From positions 79,858,952 through 79,922,951 of the forward strand of contig NC_133770.1 of the NCBI RefSeq assembly GCF_003597395.2: a stretch of DNA of 64,000 bases, given 5' to 3'. The notes under the pieces are model-generated. The model did not search any database. It was not told the origin of the DNA and was given only the letters and a program-made list of their open reading frames with translations. Numbering within the stretch: the stretch's first letter is position 1; each line of letters starts with the position of its first letter. This stretch comes from Chelonoidis abingdonii (taxonomy: Eukaryota; Chordata; Testudines; Testudinidae). The position numbers and the translations under genes are program-made. Below are positions 61,161-64,000 of this stretch, piece after piece.

Positions 61161-63737
61161 TTACAAAACACTCTGAATAAAAAACTCTGTTGCTTTTAAA
61201 ACATGACTAGTCACTAGTTCTCTTAGGCCAGGTCTACACTACGCGCGAAAATCGATTTTAGATACGCAATTTCAGCTACGAGAATAGCGTAGCTGAAATC
61301 GAATATCTAAAATCGATTTACTCACGCGTCTTCACTGCGCGGGATCGATGTCCGCGGCTCGCCATGTCGATTCCGGAACTCCGTTGGTTTTGGTGGAGTT
61401 CCGGAATCGATATAAGCGCGCTCAGGGATCGATATATCCTGTCTAGATCAGGCGCGATATATCGATCCCTGAGCAATCGATTTTAACGCGCCGATACGGC
61501 GCGTAGTCTAGACGTGGCCTTAGATCCAGTTTTCCCGCTATTTCATGCTCTATTAACATTGTGGCAAGTCCAACAAGTCTCTCTTGCACCATTGTTGAAC
61601 ACAGATATGTTTTTATCAATTTTAACTTTGAGTCACTATGTTCCTCACTAGCTACGGAAACTGGCAAAGTTAAAAGAACGTGTAGAGCTATAAAAATGTT
61701 TGGAAAACTGAGAGTTTATTTTCACAAACAAACTTCAGTACTACTTCAGGAGTGGAATGTTTTCTAACTTGTCTTAAAAAAGCTTGACGTTCGCTACACA
61801 AATCTGTAGCATCAGTGTCTATTGAATTTTTATGAGTCAATGCCAGCTCCAGTTTTATACAAAATTCTCTTATCTGTTTTGCTGTTTTCTTTTGCAAGCT
61901 GTGGATATCATTTAGAAAGCCAAATACTGACTCTAGCTGCTGCATCTGTTGAAATCTTTCATCAACCAAGTGACTAGCAGTATCAAGGACTGCAAAGTAG
62001 AAATTCACTTTGAACCTTTTGTTTTGGGTTCTGAATGGATGTCTTGTCCTTCATACGAAAACTGCTGTTTCTTTTGCCGAATACAAACTGGCTCTGGTTC
62101 AAATTCTGTCGAAAAGTGTATTTCTTCAGCATGCTCAAGAGAATCTACCAGTGTTCTTTTGAGCCCTTCATAACTTCTGAATTCCTCCAGAATATTTTTA
62201 GTTTGCTGCAGTTTTTGAATAACAGAATGTATGTTCAAGTTATTTTCCTGAAGCTGCTTACTGGCGAGATTAATCTTGAAAAGGATATTATATCACAAAA
62301 TGGGTGAAGTCATAAATTTGAACTTGGAAAGGCTATTTGCAAGAGCTTCTGCATCTGAACATGCCATGTTGCTAGATAATCCAGTAAAGATAGTATCAGA
62401 AATTTCAATTAGGGCGTCATAAATGTTTCCAAGTTCATAGCGAAGAGGCTTCAAAGTATCAATGCAACTCTCCCATCTTGTCTGACTAAGTGGTTTTATA
62501 GTTAGAGAATTCACATGGTGAGTCAGAATCTCCCAATGGCATGTTGAGCCTGAGAAAAAACACAAACACATTGTACCAGGTCAAAGAAACTTGCCTTCTA
62601 GCAGCATCATTGACAACCAAATTCAGAGAGTGCATACTACAAGGAACAAAAAAGGCCCTAGGATTGACTTCCATCATTCTCGTTTGCACACCATTGTCTT
62701 TACCCTTCATATTACTCCCATTATCATAGCCTTGGCCACGTAAGTTTTCAACAGATAATGACGTTGTTTCAAGCTCCTGTAGAATAGTTTCAGTCATAAA
62801 TTCTCCAGTCGTCTCCTTCAGTGGTATGAAACCCAAAAAATGTTCCTTTATGAGCACTTCAACATTATCTTCATCTGCAGACTTTTCTGTATCCACAAAA
62901 CAAATGATCGTCCTCATTTGTTCAACATGACTCACATCTGGTGTACAGACCAGTATTATTGAAAAGTATTTTGCAGAATGGGCAGCTTCTACAATTTTCT
63001 TTTTAATGGCATTTGCTAGGATTTGAATCAGTTCATTCCGCCTATTTTTCTCCTAAGTAATGTACCTATGTTTCATGATCAGTTATTTTACGTAGATGCT
63101 CCTTCATGACTGGATCAAACAAAGCTAGGTATTCAACAAATTTTTAAAAGTTTCCATTACCTGGAGTGTGTAACTTTTTCATTTCTACCATGGCCACGGA
63201 ATGCTAAATTTTGCCCACCAAGAACTCTCACTAAAGCAATCAGACACTGTAATATTTGTTGCCAATATTCTTTTTCTTTGATCACACGTAAATTTTCTTC
63301 GATAGTTTTCCCTTTTTTCATTTGTAGTTCAAGTTCTTTCCAATTTTGAAAACATTCCAAATGTTCTGTACTACTTTCATGTGAAGAAAGAATTGAAGAT
63401 ATGTTTTTCCAGTCCTTCGAACCATTTTCAGTAAGTGATGTACCAATTGCTTGATTTCTAAACAACTTGCAGCAAAAGCAAAACAGAGTCCTTTGACAAT
63501 GAATATTGTAACCAGTTTCGATGAATTTCTTCCCCATTAATGAGTTTCCTCTTGTGATGCTGAGCAGAGAATTTTCTTTTATTTCCATCCTTAGGGAAGG
63601 GAAAATTCAGAAGTTTTCGGTCATTGTTCCCAAGATTTATGCCACACCACTGTTCATCACATTCTGGGCCATGAAGCTGGGCCCCATACTGTAATTTGTT
63701 TGTAGCTTCCTCATCCTTCTTCATTACTATTTCTCGG
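61161..63737 (-). pseudogene. hAT transposase (ZMYM1/DUF4371-like), frameshifted
   Basis: Minus-strand readings in order: LLNFPFPKDGNKRKFSAQHH and NWLQYSLSKDSV (63720-63470, N-terminal TTF-type zinc-finger region); then FCFCCKLFRN, NGSKDWKNISSILSSHESST and EHLECFQNWKELEL; then VSHVEQMRTIICFVDTEKSA; then RGQGYDNGSNMKGKDNGVQT and NPRAFFVPCSMHSLNLVVND, the central DDE-region hallmark of this group; then PLSQTRWESCIDTLKPLRYE; and at the C-terminus HVLLTLPVSVASEEHSDSKL, then KLIKTYLCSTMVQERL, the hAT dimerisation motif. The frame is broken at several places (63160, 62486, 62293 and others), and the MITE interrupts it just after the dimerisation motif. A domesticated gene is excluded by these lesions. 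Confidence 0.85.
61226..61519. mobile_element. Harbinger MITE with three internal hairpins
   Basis: Termini ggccaggtctacactacgcg and 'cgcgtagtctagacgtggcc' are near-perfect inverted repeats, with a perfect tta duplication (61223-61225 and 61520-61522). Inside are three nested hairpins: 61249-61280 with 61288-61319 (32-bp imperfect arms), 61368-61382 with 61395-61409 (15-bp perfect arms) and 61420-61438 with 61456-61474 (19-bp perfect arms). CpG-rich and little decayed compared with its surroundings. Confidence 0.93.
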
Positions 63738-64000
63738 TGTTTATTAAGCATTATTATTATCCTAATTCTGAACCTTAGAGTCCAAAATGTGGGTGCCTGC
63801 ATGAAACCTCCAGCTTAATTACGCTTGGATCTGATAGCGCTGCACCAGCCAAATTCCCGTGTTGCTCACTCTGGTCTCCCGAAACCTTCCCTGGGGGACC
63901 CAAGACTCAGATGCCCTGAGTCTTACCACCAAGGGAAATAACCCCCTCCCCTTGTCTTCTTTTAACTTCTCCCCAGGCTTCCCTCCGTGGGTTATCCGGA
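63738..64000 (-). mobile_element. LTR fragment continuing past the window
   Basis: 'aaccttagagtccaaaatgt', 'tctggtctcccgaaacct' and 'ccctgggggacccaagactc' match, in order and orientation, the LTR at 39976. It begins at about 63738 (tgtttattaagc) within the hAT element and runs off the end. Confidence 0.78.

Larger units (their letters stand above)
60729..63737 (-). mobile_element. Autonomous-type hAT transposon, decayed, edge cut by LTR
   Basis: The left terminus 'caggggcagccctag', followed by 'gacgccctaggcaaacc', resembles a hAT end. The body encodes a hAT transposase on the minus strand (61161-63737). A Harbinger MITE has inserted at 61226-61519 and an LTR interrupts the element from about 63738, so the other terminus lies outside the window or is lost. 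Confidence 0.75.

Noticed and set aside
61161..63737. Host ZMYM-type gene
   Set aside because: Several frameshifts, a MITE insertion within the coding region and a hAT terminus at 60729 mark it as a dead transposon.

Overview
The window is a piece of an amniote nuclear genome, most likely a turtle; a crocodilian is the next candidate. This is inferred from the repeats: CR1 retroposons instead of L1/Alu, many PIF/Harbinger and hAT elements with intact target-site duplications (TSDs), Penelope-like elements, MIR-type SINE relics and solo LTRs. The only host gene I can support is CMTM8 (CKLF-like MARVEL transmembrane domain-containing 8), on the + strand. Exon 1 (22049-22210) lies in a GC-rich CpG island and exon 2 (56643-56816) lies 34.4 kb downstream. 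Both splice junctions are canonical and phase 0. The later exons lie beyond 64000, and I see no exon of a neighbouring gene.

Upstream flank (1-22048): intergenic DNA packed with mobile elements. A CR1 3' end abuts a Penelope GIY-YIG endonuclease relic (1814-2975). A three-layer nest follows (4760-6464), in which a solo LTR sits inside a hAT element that sits inside a CR1. Next come an antisense CR1, a hAT MITE, a GC-rich element with a TATA box, and a 4-kb decayed autonomous Harbinger element (10696-14743) carrying both a Myb-like gene and a HARBI1-type transposase. Last are another CR1, another hAT MITE and an ERV-like LTR that was itself hit by a hAT element (20929-21137).

Intron 1 of CMTM8 (22211-56642): a pyrimidine-rich minisatellite, MIR relics, a 97-bp Penelope insertion with a hammerhead-ribozyme-like core, a TIR element (34112-34932), hAT MITEs, a Ty3/gypsy gag relic, Harbinger MITEs and a 1.9-kb Harbinger deletion derivative, an LTR, a long (AC)n(TC)n microsatellite, a broken Penelope reverse transcriptase and a near-perfect Penelope-derived hairpin. 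Intron 2 (56817 onward) contains a hAT MITE and a decayed hAT transposon with a ZMYM1/DUF4371-like transposase. A multi-hairpin Harbinger MITE has inserted into this transposon, and an LTR has cut it at the window edge.

I found no new functional multi-gene system. The most unusual material is the set of Penelope relics (reverse transcriptase, GIY-YIG endonuclease, ribozyme-like 3' ends and hairpin insertions) and the clean nested-insertion stratigraphy. Family names come from recognition of sequence features, without database searches. Two N gaps (5491-5677 and 21850-21889) limit two calls.
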